Positions 9,122 through 18,481 of a stretch of 64,000 bases of DNA are shown here, in pieces (position 1 is the stretch's first letter; every line of letters begins with the position of its first letter). The notes below the pieces were generated by a model. It was given only the letters and a program-made list of their open reading frames with translations. It had not been told where the DNA came from and ran no database searches. Origin of the DNA: DATLXH01 sp035576005 (GTDB lineage Bacteria; Acidobacteriota; Thermoanaerobaculia; Gp7-AA8); contig DATLXH010000085.1 of NCBI GenBank assembly GCA_035576005.1, forward strand, positions 1 through 64,000. Reading direction: 5' to 3'. Both the position numbers and the translations under genes were made by a program.

Positions 9122-9798
9122 AAATCCGCCGCCTGATTACCGGACCGGCCTGGCGGAGGACCGTGCTCTCCCTTTACCTGTTGCTGGACCGCAGGGCTGT
9201 GACGTTTCTCATCATCGATGTGATGATGCTGCTCACCTTCATCACTGCTGCGCTTCTGGGCGAAGGGGACGCCAAGGCAATCTACTTCATCGTCGTGCTG
9301 GTGCCGTTCATGGTCCTCGGCCTGCCCGTACTCTCAGACACAGTGGCTCTCGAGCGTCGCGCCGGCAGTCTCGATCTGGCGCTCTCGACTCCTGGCAGCG
9401 ATCACTATTTCGACCGTCGGATTGGCTCGTTCTGCGCCCTCATGTTCGTTCAGGGGGCGGGAGCGCTGGTTGTCGCACGCTTCACTCTGGACGCGTTTCC
9501 GCTGTGGCCCGCGCTGATCCAACTGGCGCTCAGTTGCGGTCTCATCGGTACGACCGTGCTGTTCTGGTCCCTCCGTTTACGCACTGTAGGTGCTGTGCTC
9601 TTCGCCGCGATCATCACATTCGTGCTACTGGGAAAATGGCTGTTCAGCTCGCCGGTCTATCCCCATTGGCTTCAGCGTGAGCCCGCCGAGGTGCTCGTCG
9701 GCTGGGCGGCAAACAACGGGGTGATACTTTTTACTGCCATTCTCTTCTATCTCTATTCACGGCGCCGGCTGGGTAAGCCGGAGCTTCTGCTGCAGTAG
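9118..9798 (+). CDS. ABC-2 type permease subunit
   Basis: 226 residues, GTG start overlapping the stop of the previous gene. About six hydrophobic segments are separated by short charged loops, including the LERRAGSLDLALSTP loop typical of ABC-2 permeases (compare the SREREEGSFTVLSIAP loop of the preceding permease). It is short and has no extra domain. With the ATPase at 5538 and the larger permease it would complete an ABC transporter with two unlike membrane subunits. The overlapping start implies translational coupling. Confidence 0.85.
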   Translation: MKIRRLITGPAWRRTVLSLYLLLDRRAVTFLIIDVMMLLTFITAALLGEGDAKAIYFIVVLVPFMVLGLPVLSDTVALERRAGSLDLALSTPGSDHYFDRRIGSFCALMFVQGAGALVVARFTLDAFPLWPALIQLALSCGLIGTTVLFWSLRLRTVGAVLFAAIITFVLLGKWLFSSPVYPHWLQREPAEVLVGWAANNGVILFTAILFYLYSRRRLGKPELLLQ

Positions 9799-9813
9799 AA
9801 GGTCAGGGTATTC

Positions 9814-10956
9814 ATGAGAGAGAGTTCGACCCGCAATATTCAGCTTGCGTCCAGGCGTCCGCTACTGCTCCGTTCATTGACGATGCCGTTGATCATGTCG
9901 TTGGTGATGATGACATCTCTGCTCATCCGTTGCGGCGGGGGGTCGGCGGAGAGAGAGCCGCAGCCACCGTTTCCAATCAGGTCGGAAGTCGTCGCACCGG
10001 CCGAGTTCCGTCCTTCGCTCACGGTCCTCGGCACGGTTCATCCTTCCGAGACGATCTCGATCACATCGTCTTCAGGAGGAACCATCAGCTATCCCGCGCG
10101 CTTCCGGTCGGGCCTGCGAACGGGAGAACGAGTGTCGGCTGGTGAGGTCCTGGCGATTCTCGAGAATGAGAGCTCACGAGCCCATCTCGAGGAAGCGCAG
10201 CTGCAGGCAGAAGAGCGAAACCTGGAACTGGAACGATCGCGGCGTTCCTTTCAGCAAGGGATCATCGCGCAGGCCGAGTTGTCTCGTGAAGAAGTGGCTT
10301 CGCGGATGGCCGGCCAGCGGCTGGCGAGTGCCGAGCGACAGGCAAAGCGCTTGCTGCTTCGCGCTTCGCGCGCCGGGTATCTGATCGTGAACACACAATA
10401 CCCGGACCGCACCGAGCTGGCTCCTCAGATCGAGCTCGCGCAGATCGCGGTCGGTGGACGCCCTCGCGTGATCGGCTTCGTCGCCGCGGCTGATCGCGCG
10501 AAGCTGCGGCGGGGACAGAGCGTCCGCTTCCTCTCGGGTAGCAGTCTTGCGGCCGCGGAAGGATCCCTGTCTGAAGTGGCCACGGTCGTCGACCTCAACG
10601 GGACGGCGAAGATCGTGGCCAACGCCACTGAATCCTCCAGCCTTCCAGCTCCCGGGGAAGGGGTGGAGATGCAGATCGCCCTCGATACTCTCCCCTCGAG
10701 TCTGACGATTCCTGAAGAAGCGCTCGTCCTCGGATCGGGTGGAGCGGCCGTCTTCGTGGTGCAGGAGCGCCGTGGCTTCAGTGGAGGGAATCGTGTGAAA
10801 CGGGTGACGGTGCAGACCGGAGGACACGGCGGTGGACGGGTGGAGATCACCGCGGGTCTGGCAAGGGGCGATCGCGTGGTCGTTTCCGGCGCCGCATTCC
10901 TAACAGACGGCGCTCCCGTCACGGAAGCGCCGGATACCAGCAGTGCGGCCCCCTGA
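9814..10956 (+). CDS. periplasmic adaptor (membrane fusion protein) of an RND-type efflux system
   Basis: 380 residues. A hydrophobic N-terminal segment (about 18-38) ends at a cysteine (LLIRCGGG), so it may be a lipoprotein, although the lipobox is not canonical. After it come the usual adaptor parts: a split lipoyl/barrel-sandwich motif (VSAGEVLAILEN), an alpha-helical hairpin of about 60 residues rich in E, R and Q, a beta-barrel domain, and a membrane-proximal domain with IPEEALV and GLARGDRVVVSG. It would link the inner-membrane pump to an outer-membrane channel. No TolC-type gene occurs in the operon. An intergap of only 15 bases follows the permease gene. Confidence 0.9.
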   Translation: MRESSTRNIQLASRRPLLLRSLTMPLIMSLVMMTSLLIRCGGGSAEREPQPPFPIRSEVVAPAEFRPSLTVLGTVHPSETISITSSSGGTISYPARFRSGLRTGERVSAGEVLAILENESSRAHLEEAQLQAEERNLELERSRRSFQQGIIAQAELSREEVASRMAGQRLASAERQAKRLLLRASRAGYLIVNTQYPDRTELAPQIELAQIAVGGRPRVIGFVAAADRAKLRRGQSVRFLSGSSLAAAEGSLSEVATVVDLNGTAKIVANATESSSLPAPGEGVEMQIALDTLPSSLTIPEEALVLGSGGAAVFVVQERRGFSGGNRVKRVTVQTGGHGGGRVEITAGLARGDRVVVSGAAFLTDGAPVTEAPDTSSAAP

Positions 10957-11030
10957 ATCTATCCGAAGAGAGACGAATCCTCAGACTTGACCTTCATGAA
11001 TCCAAATCGAAATCTATTCGCGGAGCCCGC

Positions 11031-14000
11031 TTGATACGACTGGCACTGGAGAGACCAATCTCGACATGGATCGCCTGTGCGGGCCTGGTAGCCATCGGCA
11101 CATTCTCGCTCTTCAAACTTCCGGTGGCTCTGCTGCCGACTCTCGAGCGGCCATCGTTCGTCGTAGAGATCATCGCTCCCGACCGCTCTCGTGAGCAGTT
11201 GTTGACCGGACTGGTGGAGCCGGTAGAACGGCGCCTGACTTCGCTCGAGGCCACCCGGTCCCTTCGGAGCGAGACCGAAGACGGCTCAGCGCGCATTACG
11301 CTGGAGACAGACTGGCAGACCGATGCCGACTCGCTGCAGATCGAGGCCACGCGGCGCCTCGAGGGGGCCGGCGACTTCCGGCCGCAGCAGATGAACGTTA
11401 GAGTCACCGGGGGGGATCCAACGCCGACGATCGAAGTGGCCGTTCTGGGCGGCGAATCAGGAGGTGCCCGCACCCTTCTGGTGGAAAAGACCCTCTTGCC
11501 AGACATCGCCCGGCTGCCCGGAGCTGGACGGATCGAGACGGTCGGGCTCACACCGCTGCGAGTCGTGGTCCACCCGCGCGCTGCAGCCCTGGCTGCACGT
11601 GGAGTGACCCCTGCCGCACTCGCGGCGGCACTCGCCCGCGTGGGACAGACCAGCTCGGCCGGTCGTGTGCGCGAAGGAGCGAGCGTGCGAATGCTCGTCG
11701 TCAGCGAGGAAGTCACCTCGCTCGAGGCACTCGGGAATCTGATGATTCCGACCACGCAAGGGAGCACGCCCCTCAGCGGCCTGGCATCGATCAGACTCGA
11801 CGAGGTTCCCGTCGGCGGATCGTTCCACTGGAATGGCGCGGAAGGGGCGCTACTTCGCATTTATCGTTCCCCAGGCGCAAATGCCGTGGCGCTGGCAAGC
11901 AAGGTCCGAGACGCAGTCTCCGCACTGGCCGGGCGGACCGGAGGAGGAATCCGTTTACAGGTCGTGCGCGACCGGAGCGTTGAGGTTGTGGCCGCGCTGC
12001 GCGAGTTGGCGCTGGCCGCGTTTCTCGGAATCCTCGTTGGCACATTGATCCTTCGCTACATGCTGGGCCAGTGGGGACCGACCCTGGCGCTGTCGATCGT
12101 GATCCCGGCCTCGGTGCTGACCTCTTTCACCTTCTTTCATGTCTTCGGGATTCCCCTCGATATCGTCTCGCTGGCCGGGCTCTCGCTGGCTGGCGGGATG
12201 CTGGTCGACAACTCCATCGTCGTGCTCGAGTCGATCGAGACAGCGCGCGCTCGCGGCGCTTCCAACCCTTCGCTCACCGGCACGAAAAAGATCGCGCGAG
12301 CCGTCGTCGTCAGTTGCGTCACAATTCTGATCGTCTTTCTTCCACTGATCTACCTCCGCGGAATCGCTCGTGCGTTCTTCGGCGAGCAGGCATTCGCGAT
12401 CGTAAGTTCCCTCGGCGCCTCGCTGCTCTTCTCGCTGACTCTCACACCGCTTCTGGCCCGATACACTTCGGCAGGGAGCGGAGGGGCAAGCCCCGGCCTT
12501 ACCACCTATCGCTCATGGCTCGAACGTTGTCTCGACCGGCCGTTCATAGTCCTGGGGAGCGGTCTCATCCTCACCGCGGTCTCGCTCGTCAGCGTCCTGG
12601 CAATCGAGCGCGAGCTCTTCCCGCGGGCAGCTTCCGCCGGCCTCCGGTTCCGCTACGAGCTTCCCCCCGATCTGACACGCGAGGAAACGGATCGGAGAGG
12701 AAACGGGATCGAGAAGCGCGTGGCTGCCGCGGTCGAGGGGGCCTCGATCCTGGCGCTGCGTGGAACGATCGGCGGCGAGCGGGAACGCGACAACGAAGCG
12801 GGGCGAGGGGTCATCGACGTCCGCTTCGAATCTGCAGGCGCGGCGCGAACCGCTATCCCCCGCCTGCGGCAGTTGGCTGCATCACTGGCCGGCGTCCGGG
12901 CCGGAGTCGAAGCGGTGCCGAGCGCCTTCAGTGAACTGTTAGGTGACAATACCGGACGGCTGCAGGTCATCGTCTCAGCGCCGGACGAGCGGCGCGCGTC
13001 GGCTCTGGCCAACCGCGTGTCGGCGCTGTTGCGTGAGCGTGGGGTGGCCGCCGAGCTGGTGGACAGCGGCTCGTCCGGAGCGGCTCTCTACATCGACTGG
13101 CATGAGGCGCGCCTCAGCGCGTTGCGCCTGTCGCGCGAACAGCTGGAGATGCAGGTCCGCGCTGCTCTGGTCCCATCGATGGCCGGTCGCGTGTCGATCG
13201 GGTCGAACGATCTCAACCTCGTTCTGGAGCGTCTCACACCCGACGAAATCGGCGTGATCCCGGTAGCCACGGTAGCAGGCCAGGTGTTGCCGCTGGCGTC
13301 ACTCGCCAATGTCACGCTGCGGCCCCGGATACAGAAATTGCGGCGGGAAGACCAGCGGCCCGCCTTCACCCTCGAGGTGCGGCAAAGCCCCGGCTCGCCC
13401 GATGCCCTCGAGCTCGAACGGCTCGTGAGAGCGATTTCGATTCGTGCCGACGAGTCGATCCGACTGGGCGGCGAGGGACTCGAGATCAGCGAAGCGTTCG
13501 CGCAGTTGAAGCTGGCCTTTCTGCTCTCGCTCCTTCTGGTTTTCCTAACCATCGCCGGATCCTACGAATCACTGGTTGTTCCGCCCCTCGTGATGGCTGC
13601 CGTGCCGGTGGCAGTCGGCGGTGGGCTGCTGGCATTGTTGCTCACCGGGCAGTCGCTCAACATGATGTCGTTCATCGGACTGATCCTGCTCAGTGGAATC
13701 GTGGTGAATCACACCATCGTGCTGATCGACCGGATCGAACAGCTGCGCGAGGCTGGTGAGGCCGAGGACGATGCCATCCGTGACGCTGCAGCGGAACGTT
13801 ACAGGCCGATCCTCATGACCACCCTTACCACCCTGCTCGGGATGTTGCCGCTCGCCTTGCTGGGAAATGAAGGAGTCGAGCTGCGCCGGTCTCTGGCGAC
13901 GGCGGTGATCGGCGGACTGACGACTTCGACCTTCGCCTCGCTCCTCGTCGTGCCGCTCATTCATCGTCTGGTCGAACCGCTGCGATCGCGGCGCGGGAGT

Positions 14001-14045
14001 GCGAGTGCGGCGATGGTTAGAGAGAACGCACCGGCGGTGGAATGA
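11031..14045 (+). CDS. RND efflux permease (AcrB/HAE-1-like)
   Basis: 1004 residues, TTG start. Full-length RND fold: TM1, a first porter/docking loop, TM2-7, a second large loop, and TM8-12. In TM4 the motif reads GMLVDNSIVVLESIE, with one acidic residue where AcrB has the pair D407-D408. TM10 reads GIVVNHTIVLIDRIEQ, lacking the AcrB lysine. Both features are found in a common subgroup of HAE-1 relatives, so proton-driven transport is still plausible. It should form a trimer, alone or with the RND-like half of the next protein. The next gene overlaps its stop by four bases. Confidence 0.92.
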   Translation: MIRLALERPISTWIACAGLVAIGTFSLFKLPVALLPTLERPSFVVEIIAPDRSREQLLTGLVEPVERRLTSLEATRSLRSETEDGSARITLETDWQTDADSLQIEATRRLEGAGDFRPQQMNVRVTGGDPTPTIEVAVLGGESGGARTLLVEKTLLPDIARLPGAGRIETVGLTPLRVVVHPRAAALAARGVTPAALAAALARVGQTSSAGRVREGASVRMLVVSEEVTSLEALGNLMIPTTQGSTPLSGLASIRLDEVPVGGSFHWNGAEGALLRIYRSPGANAVALASKVRDAVSALAGRTGGGIRLQVVRDRSVEVVAALRELALAAFLGILVGTLILRYMLGQWGPTLALSIVIPASVLTSFTFFHVFGIPLDIVSLAGLSLAGGMLVDNSIVVLESIETARARGASNPSLTGTKKIARAVVVSCVTILIVFLPLIYLRGIARAFFGEQAFAIVSSLGASLLFSLTLTPLLARYTSAGSGGASPGLTTYRSWLERCLDRPFIVLGSGLILTAVSLVSVLAIERELFPRAASAGLRFRYELPPDLTREETDRRGNGIEKRVAAAVEGASILALRGTIGGERERDNEAGRGVIDVRFESAGAARTAIPRLRQLAASLAGVRAGVEAVPSAFSELLGDNTGRLQVIVSAPDERRASALANRVSALLRERGVAAELVDSGSSGAALYIDWHEARLSALRLSREQLEMQVRAALVPSMAGRVSIGSNDLNLVLERLTPDEIGVIPVATVAGQVLPLASLANVTLRPRIQKLRREDQRPAFTLEVRQSPGSPDALELERLVRAISIRADESIRLGGEGLEISEAFAQLKLAFLLSLLLVFLTIAGSYESLVVPPLVMAAVPVAVGGGLLALLLTGQSLNMMSFIGLILLSGIVVNHTIVLIDRIEQLREAGEAEDDAIRDAAAERYRPILMTTLTTLLGMLPLALLGNEGVELRRSLATAVIGGLTTSTFASLLVVPLIHRLVEPLRSRRGSASAAMVRENAPAVE

Positions 14046-17000
14046 GGGGCTCGATCGCTCGGACAATGGCGGTCGTAACTCTAACCGTCCTCGCGGCGAT
14101 CTCGCTGGTCAGCATACCGGTCGAATACTTCAATGAAGTCGCGTTTCCCGAGATCGGCGTGTCGCTCCAACTTCCGCAGGAAAGCGATCCGGCGGAGATC
14201 ACACGCCGATGGGTGGTTCCGATCGAGAGCTCCATCCGCTCGCTCGGGCTCGTCGAGGGGCTGCGTGGCGAAGTGTCTTCACGCGGTGTTACCTTTCAGG
14301 TGCGGTTCGCCAACGGGACCGACGCGGTGAAGAAAACGGCACGGCTCATCTCCGAACTGCGGCCCTTGAGCGCTACCCTGCCGCCCGACGCACGCCTCTC
14401 TGTGTGGCCTTCGCGCGATCAGAGTGAAGGGGGAGGAATGATTCTCTCCCTGAGCGGTCCCGAGGCACGCGAGCGCTGGCGAGAAGCACGCGACGCATTC
14501 CGCCGCGTTCCGGGCGCACGCGATGTGATCGTGTACGGTCAACAGACTTCGCATTTAGAAGTGACTCTCCGGGCGCCGTACTCGTGGAACCCCGCTGCCA
14601 GAGGTGCGGTAGAACGGTCCATCCATGACGCGCTCGCTGTCGTGCGCGTCGGAAAGGCACACCGGGGATCACTCGAGTTTCCCGTCTTTTCCGGCGATCG
14701 CACGCCCGCTTCGCTCTCGGAGATCCCAGTGTCCCTATCGGGAACGGTGTCGGGAACGGTCTCCGGAACGGTTTCGGGAACAGTACTGCAACTGGGGCAG
14801 ATCGCTGAGATCAGGGAACGGGCCGCGGCAGACGAATCGCGCGCGCGGTTCGAGGGCAAGCCTGGAGTTCTGCTGCTCATTGCCAGGGAGCATGGCTACT
14901 CCCTCTTCAAATTCGACGAAGCGGTGCGCCATGCGGCCAGCCGGCTGGCCGTTCCCGGAACGGCGGCGGGCGTGGTTCTGAGCGAGGCCAGGGCGGTCAG
15001 GGATCTGCTGAGGCGACTGCTCATCGCATGGATGGCGGCCACGCTCCTTCTCGCCGGGGCCGGCTTCTTCATCGGCAGGTTGCACGGGGCGTTGCTGATG
15101 ATCGCACTAATGGGTGCCACACCCGCGGGAGCCATCAATGCCTTCTGGCTCAGCGGAGGTGCGTTCGATGTGCTGACGATCCAGTCGGTGGCTCTCGGAA
15201 TCGTGCTCGCTCTTCTTCTGGCGCTGCTGCAGTCGAGTGTCAGGGTCGATCGTACCGTTGGTTTTCTGGCCGGGATCTCCTGCGCTGGCATGCTGATCGT
15301 GGCAATCAACTTCAGTGGAACCGGTCTGGCTGCCTGGTTCTCACTCCCGGCACGTGCATTCGCCGTATCGTATGCAGGAGCAGCCGCGGCGTCGCTGCTG
15401 ATTCCCGTGATCGAGGCGAAGCGTCGCCGCTGGAGTCGCAGTGGAAGAGCTCTTCGACGGATTCTGCGTGATCCTGCGACCGTCCTGCTGGCCGCTGCGA
15501 CGGCCGGGTTCGTGCTCTACACACTCTTCGGCTTCACTCTCGATCCGCGCGCGGCGAACATCTCGTTCGATCGGGGAAGCCTGTACGTCCAGAGCTCATT
15601 CGCCGAGGGGACTTCGCTGGACGATACTGAGCGATACATCGGCTCGATGGAAAAGCGGCTCGATGGCCTCGACCTGGTTGCTGGATACCGTTCGTGGATC
15701 CGTGCCGGTCGCGCGAACATTGCAGTGAAGTTGCACCCGTCCCACGCGAGCGGTGTCGCGCTCGACCGTAGTCGCACGGCGTTGTTGCGAGCCGTGCAGG
15801 TTGGGGGTGCGACCGTCACGATCTCCGCGGCCAGGGACGACCGGGACGAAAGCTTCGCCGAAGATTTCGAGGATCGGGCGAGGCTGAGCGAAGATGCATC
15901 GACCTATCGGGTGGTACTTCGAAGCACGCAATTCACGCCGTTGCGTGACGCCCTGCTGACGATTCGCGAGCGGCTGGGAAAAGACGACTACATCACGATT
16001 CACCCGGAAATGAGTCCGCCGTCCGCGAGGATCGAGCTTCATTCGCGACAGGGAACGACTCCCTCGCGGCTGGACCTTCTGACGCGGGCGATTCGCGCAC
16101 ACTCGATGATGGCGGCTCCGCTCGAGTCTCGGGCAGGTGATCAGGAGATCACAGTTCGCGATGCCTGGACGCCGGCGGGCGAGCGTGATATCCCGCGGAA
16201 GGAAGCGCTGCTCGGAGGCGTGCTCACGAGCGAGGAAGGTCTCGTCGTTCCGTCTGCAATCGTGCAGTCGAGCAACCGGCGGTCGTCGGAGTGGGTGTCA
16301 CGGCAGTCCGGCCGGTTCGTGCTGCCGATCTCCTTGAGTATCGGGCGTTCCAACCAGAGCCTGCGGGAGGGCATCGTCGAGAAGCTCGATCAGACGCTGT
16401 CGGCTCTCGTCATACCGGCTGGCGTGGATATGGAGCGGCCACCTCTGTCGAGATGGAAGCTGTCGAGGGAGAAACTGCGACTCTATTTTCTCTCGTCCCT
16501 GCTGCCGGTACTGCTGCTCGTCATCAGTGCGTTCTGGCTCAACAGTGCCGTCTGGGCGGTCGTGTCGCTGCTTCCCGCCGCGATTGCCCTCGCCGTGGTC
16601 ACACCGTACATCGCCGCGAGAAGCGGAAGCATCGACGAAGTCAGTCTCTTCACGATTGCAGCGGCCATAGCCGGAACGCTGCCGGTCATCCTTCAAATAC
16701 AGCTCCGCCTGACCCGCGCCGCCGGCCGTGCTGGCCGCATCTTCCGCACCGCGCGAGAATCGCTCACGTCTCTCGGCCTGGGCGGTCTGGTGCTGCTCCT
16801 GGTCACCGCGGTCTGCGCCACCGCGCCGGCCGTGACCAACGCCTGGGTTGTTCCGATGACCGCTGCGGGCATCGCCGCCATGACCACCCTCATTTCCGCC
16901 GCGGTGCTGCCAGCGGCGAGCCGCCTGGCAATCGCGGCGCTGCATCGCCGGCGCGGCGCGGCCTTCCGCGACCTGCGCCGTCCAGCCGCCTGGAGCGACT

Positions 17001-17941
17001 CACGCGCGCCGGTTACCCTGGCTGCGCGGAGTGTGACCAAGGATTACCGGACTGGGTTCCGCGCGCTGAGCGATCTATCGTTCGGCCTCCAACCAGGCAT
17101 CATCGGATTGTTAGGCCCGAACGGGGCCGGAAAGACCACGTTGCTGCGCATCATGACCGGTCTGCTGGCGCCGACCAGGGGACAGCTGATGTTCAAGGGA
17201 GTGCCGGTGTGCGCGGAGAATCTGATCGAGTACCGTCGATACGTTGGATTTCTGCCTCAGGAGTTCAACGCCTATCCCGGCTTCACGGCCCGTCAGTTTC
17301 TCGAGTACTGGGCCCTGGAGCGGGGCATCGATGACTCCGCATCCCGGAACGAGGAGATCGATCTCCTGCTGACCGCTGTTGGGCTGGAAGAACATGCCGA
17401 CCGGAAAGTGCGCGACTTCTCTGGCGGAATGCGTCAGCGTGTCGGCATCGCCAGAGCATTGCTGGGGTCCCCTCCAGTACTGGTCGTCGATGAACCCACG
17501 ACGGGACTAGACATCGAGGCGCGCAACCGCTTTCGGGGACTGCTCCTGTCGATCGCGGCTCACCGGGTGGTGATCCTCTCGACCCATATCGCTGGAGACG
17601 TCGAAGCAACTGCCAGCCGCATCCTGCTGGTGCATCGGGGGCGGCTGCGGTTCGACGGCAGGCCGTCCGAGCTGGCGGAACGAGCCAGGGGAAGGGTGTT
17701 CGAAATCATTCTGCAAGACGCGGAACTGCGCGATTTCTCGGACCGCTTCAGGATCACCGCTCGCGTGCGCACTCTGGCCGGACTTCGGGTCCGAGCCGTC
17801 GCCGCGCCGAGGCAAGAGGTGCCCGGCACGCTGGTCGAGCCGGGGCTGGAGGAAGCTTACCTGTACGAGATCGACCGAGCCGAGGCGGCGCAGGGAGGGG
17901 TGAGGGCAAAGAGCCGTTTCGCGTTCCTGAGCGAAGCCTGA
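14042..17941 (+). CDS. RND-like permease fused to an ABC ATPase domain
   Basis: 1299 residues in one uninterrupted frame. Residues ~1-960 follow the RND plan: TM1, a porter loop with the P(Q)ESDPAEITRRWVVPIE-type start, a cluster of membrane segments about 320-460, a second loop, and a second cluster about 820-960. The TM4 region (AFDVLTIQSVALGIVLALLLALLQ) has no buried acidic pair and TM10 has no matching polar residues. Residues ~990-1230 form a complete ATPase: GPNGAGKTT (about 1024), LPQEF, FSGGMRQR, VLVVDEPTTGLD and STH. A tandem (SGTV)x4 stretch lies at 14738-14785. I know of no characterised protein with this fusion. It may be an ATP-coupled partner of the RND pump. Confidence 0.88.
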   Translation: MRGSIARTMAVVTLTVLAAISLVSIPVEYFNEVAFPEIGVSLQLPQESDPAEITRRWVVPIESSIRSLGLVEGLRGEVSSRGVTFQVRFANGTDAVKKTARLISELRPLSATLPPDARLSVWPSRDQSEGGGMILSLSGPEARERWREARDAFRRVPGARDVIVYGQQTSHLEVTLRAPYSWNPAARGAVERSIHDALAVVRVGKAHRGSLEFPVFSGDRTPASLSEIPVSLSGTVSGTVSGTVSGTVLQLGQIAEIRERAAADESRARFEGKPGVLLLIAREHGYSLFKFDEAVRHAASRLAVPGTAAGVVLSEARAVRDLLRRLLIAWMAATLLLAGAGFFIGRLHGALLMIALMGATPAGAINAFWLSGGAFDVLTIQSVALGIVLALLLALLQSSVRVDRTVGFLAGISCAGMLIVAINFSGTGLAAWFSLPARAFAVSYAGAAAASLLIPVIEAKRRRWSRSGRALRRILRDPATVLLAAATAGFVLYTLFGFTLDPRAANISFDRGSLYVQSSFAEGTSLDDTERYIGSMEKRLDGLDLVAGYRSWIRAGRANIAVKLHPSHASGVALDRSRTALLRAVQVGGATVTISAARDDRDESFAEDFEDRARLSEDASTYRVVLRSTQFTPLRDALLTIRERLGKDDYITIHPEMSPPSARIELHSRQGTTPSRLDLLTRAIRAHSMMAAPLESRAGDQEITVRDAWTPAGERDIPRKEALLGGVLTSEEGLVVPSAIVQSSNRRSSEWVSRQSGRFVLPISLSIGRSNQSLREGIVEKLDQTLSALVIPAGVDMERPPLSRWKLSREKLRLYFLSSLLPVLLLVISAFWLNSAVWAVVSLLPAAIALAVVTPYIAARSGSIDEVSLFTIAAAIAGTLPVILQIQLRLTRAAGRAGRIFRTARESLTSLGLGGLVLLLVTAVCATAPAVTNAWVVPMTAAGIAAMTTLISAAVLPAASRLAIAALHRRRGAAFRDLRRPAAWSDSRAPVTLAARSVTKDYRTGFRALSDLSFGLQPGIIGLLGPNGAGKTTLLRIMTGLLAPTRGQLMFKGVPVCAENLIEYRRYVGFLPQEFNAYPGFTARQFLEYWALERGIDDSASRNEEIDLLLTAVGLEEHADRKVRDFSGGMRQRVGIARALLGSPPVLVVDEPTTGLDIEARNRFRGLLLSIAAHRVVILSTHIAGDVEATASRILLVHRGRLRFDGRPSELAERARGRVFEIILQDAELRDFSDRFRITARVRTLAGLRVRAVAAPRQEVPGTLVEPGLEEAYLYEIDRAEAAQGGVRAKSRFAFLSEA
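14738..14785 (+). repeat. four tandem 12-base units inside the RND-ABC fusion gene
   Basis: Four in-frame 12-base units of the form TCGGGAACGGTN, each encoding Ser-Gly-Thr-Val. The last unit has diverged at two positions. The units lie in the first extracytoplasmic loop. Gain or loss of one unit keeps the frame, so this is a likely length-variable microsatellite. Confidence 0.85.
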
Positions 17942-17979
17942 GCCAGCCGCTGCTCCGCACTTCGACTGATCGACGATCC

Positions 17980-18163
17980 TAGCCCGGATTTCTCACAGAC
18001 CTTTGTCGTGAGACGGCGGAGAGTGCCTTGGATGCGAGGCGCACGGCGATTTTGCGACGAAGGCATCGTGGACACTATGTCGAGGAGCGGAATTGCCGTG
18101 CAACGAAGCAGACAGGCCGCTATCCGTCGTCTCGCGGCGAAGGTCTGTGAGAAATGCGGGCTA
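17980..18163 (+). repeat. long palindromic intergenic repeat, full copy (184 bp)
   Basis: Starts TAGCCCGGATTTCTCACA and ends TGTGAGAAATGCGGGCTAA, so the ends are inverted repeats. The two ~90-base arms are imperfect inverted copies of each other around the centre GACACTATGTC; for instance CTTTGTCGTGAGACGGCGGA on the left answers CTTCGCCGCGAGACGACGGA on the complement of the right arm. The same element occurs at 48895, 51183 (composite) and 55084, with a fragment at 5301. No transposase is encoded, so it may be a MITE-like element or a long-hairpin REP-type element. It sits 40 bases after the export operon and could fold as a transcript end. Confidence 0.85.
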
Positions 18164-18365
18164 AAGCTCACCGCTGCGGCGAGAAACGATTGCGGTGTAA
18201 CCATCGCGGCATCCCGTTCCAGAACCCGGGCGCCATCCGGCTCGCTGTCGCAAACTCGGAGTTGTTTCCAGTGGTGCTGTGGAGGAAACCGTGCGTTGCG
18301 TTCTTCAGCATGACCACCGTAACGTTCTGATTGCCCGCCTCACGCAGCGCTGCAGCGATACCGCG
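18164..18365 (-). pseudogene. decayed copy of the alpha/beta hydrolase 3' end
   Basis: About 200 bases closely match 20529-20735, the 3' end of the hydrolase gene on the other side of the M28 peptidase gene, including the same TGA position and the stretch around the catalytic histidine. Several substitutions and small differences break the reading frame. It abuts the right end of the repeat at 17980. After it, 18366-18481 shows nothing recognisable up to the M28 stop codon. Confidence 0.8.
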
Positions 18366-18481
18366 TGTTTATCGTTGGTCAATTGCAGACGACCGCTTCG
18401 CGCATCAGCACGCTGAAGGCGGCGTTCAACCCTTTTTCCGTGAAATCGTTGTCAAGTCCCCATCAGCAGCCAGCGAAGAGG

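Noticed and set aside
18008..18163. Protein-like frame inside the long palindromic repeat (MRGARRF.DEGIVDTMSRS...), seen in several copies
   Set aside because: The frame is shared only because the DNA copies are alike; it has no ribosome site, different lengths in each copy, and lies in a palindrome.
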